Source of the DNA: Bizionia sp.
GTDB taxonomy: Bacteria > Bacteroidota > Bacteroidia > Flavobacteriales > Flavobacteriaceae
DNA length: 24,637 bases
Direction: 5' to 3'
NCBI GenBank assembly: GCA_018067115.1
Contig: JAGPVI010000004.1
Coordinates: forward strand, 1-24,637
The notes beneath the pieces were generated by a model. That model was given only the letters and a program-made list of their open reading frames with translations. It searched no databases and was not told the origin of the DNA. Below, in pieces: positions 23,593-24,637 of the stretch (positions are counted from its first letter, which is position 1; each line of letters starts with the position of its first letter). The position numbers and the translations under genes are program-made.

Positions 23593-24606
23593 TTATAACT
23601 CCCAACCAATTGTTGTACGAATACTATAATCGTCGTACGATGCTCCTTCAACCGGTCTATTATCGTAATTATAATTAAACCCTAGCTTGACGAATAAATC
23701 TAAAGGCAAATCGTATTTAAGATCGGTTTTAAAATCGGTTCTTACCCTTCCCTCCTCGGTTAAACTTGGGTATGCCGTAATACCAGACACCAAACTTAGG
23801 TCATTAAAATCGAATAAATTAACCTCTAAAGCAGCAAATGCTTCAGCACTATTTCTGCTTTGGTTTAAGATTTCATCATATTTTTCATTATTCCACGCCA
23901 CCCCCAAAGCTCCAGCAATATACATACGGTTACTATGCACAAAATACTTACCAAACCCTAACTTATTTGTAATTCTGAGCTTTAATCTCTGCTCGCTATT
24001 AGAAAGAAATTCGGATTGAAAAATCAAAAAATTATCGCGTTTTAAGAAGTAATTAAAAGATAGTTCTCCATATGTTCTTTGAATTTCTTCAACCTCATCT
24101 TGATTACTACGCACAGAATTAAACGTTGCTCCAACACTAAAAAAATCTGAGGTATACCCCAAAGTGCTCGCCACCGACAACTGACTTAAATTACTGGCTT
24201 TTGTGAAATTATAACCGAACGCTATAGAAGCATTTAATCGAGAAACAAAATCGTCTTTTACAGGTTTTATAAGCACAATATCACTAAGACTCATATTGCT
24301 TGCATTATCTGCTAAAACGAGTGCGTTATTAGCACTATTAGTCTGTAACTCACCTATTGTATAACGCTTACCATTGGTTGCTGTAATTAAAAACCTTTCT
24401 ACACTTTTAATGGTTTTTACTTTTTTCCACTTTACTTTTAAATCACTGCTACTATAGGATGTTTTAATAGTTAATACGCCGCGATCCATTTTTTTTATCT
24501 CTCCAATAATTCGATCTCCATTTAACAGTACTAAAGTGTCATTTTGCGAAAAGACACCTAGCGAAAACAAAAAAGCAATACTAAATACTATGAATTTAAA
24601 AGTCAT
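23593..24606 (-). CDS. DUF481 family outer-membrane protein
   Basis: This 337-residue protein has a signal peptide of about 20 residues (ending FSQ). A ~100-residue N-terminal region (LVLLNGDRIIGEIKKMDRGVLTIKT) reads like a small beta domain. From about residue 125 to the end there are alternating beta strands typical of DUF481, a presumed outer-membrane beta-barrel, with the final strand SIRTTIGWEL ending in an aromatic-rich pattern. Function is unknown. It is transcribed from near the right edge. Only 31 bases of upstream sequence are visible, so its promoter cannot be judged. Confidence 0.9.
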   Translation of the reverse strand: MTFKFIVFSIAFLFSLGVFSQNDTLVLLNGDRIIGEIKKMDRGVLTIKTSYSSSDLKVKWKKVKTIKSVERFLITATNGKRYTIGELQTNSANNALVLADNASNMSLSDIVLIKPVKDDFVSRLNASIAFGYNFTKASNLSQLSVASTLGYTSDFFSVGATFNSVRSNQDEVEEIQRTYGELSFNYFLKRDNFLIFQSEFLSNSEQRLKLRITNKLGFGKYFVHSNRMYIAGALGVAWNNEKYDEILNQSRNSAEAFAALEVNLFDFNDLSLVSGITAYPSLTEEGRVRTDFKTDLKYDLPLDLFVKLGFNYNYDNRPVEGASYDDYSIRTTIGWEL

Positions 24607-24637
24607 TTTAATCTTATTTGTTAAAAATAAAAAAAAG

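Overview
This is a 24.6-kb AT-rich stretch of chromosome from a member of the Bacteroidota, almost certainly a Flavobacteriaceae species. The signs are GSCFA, DUF4230, TPM and LemA family proteins, an AlaRS-M23-MerR-LemA-TPM neighbourhood, FTSC-type lipoboxes, and Bacteroidota-type promoter boxes (TAnnTTTG) in front of several genes. There is no tRNA, rRNA, CRISPR array, transposase or phage gene.

Region 1 (1-6.0 kb) handles aromatic compounds. On the minus strand a TetR regulator is followed by paaE, paaA, paaB and paaC, encoding the ring-1,2-phenylacetyl-CoA epoxidase. The cluster probably continues with paaD beyond the left edge. A perfect 18-bp palindrome at the predicted paaE start site is the likely TetR operator. 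Divergent from tetR is a biopterin-dependent aromatic amino acid hydroxylase with a long extra C-terminal region.

Region 2 (6.0-7.8 kb) holds a small membrane protein that looks split by an in-frame stop, a single-domain rhodanese, a DUF4230 protein, and a 380-bp non-coding stretch. That stretch contains two diverged copies of a sequence unit, each ending in a minus-strand terminator-like hairpin.

Region 3 (7.8-15.5 kb) has a GSCFA protein downstream of alaS on the minus strand. Divergent from alaS is a tight plus-strand run: M23 peptidase, MerR regulator, LemA, and two TPM-domain proteins. A GTG-initiated membrane protein follows and is closed by a strong two-way terminator.

Region 4 (15.7-21.5 kb) carries the ribosome-assembly GTPases Der and Era around a small membrane protein, then a sodium:solute symporter divergent from an AraC regulator.

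Region 5 (21.5-24.6 kb) has a divergent SRAP-family protein that has lost its catalytic residues. Next is an apparent envelope or stress unit: a 52-aa DUF1328 membrane protein, a small acidic lipoprotein and a secreted protein, preceded by a 12-bp direct repeat with a 21-bp period. A DUF481 outer-membrane protein closes the window.

Most of the window is ordinary housekeeping and accessory flavobacterial sequence. The items most worth a second look are the paa operator, the tandem non-coding units, the split membrane gene, the inactive-looking SRAP protein and the 21-bp-period direct repeat.
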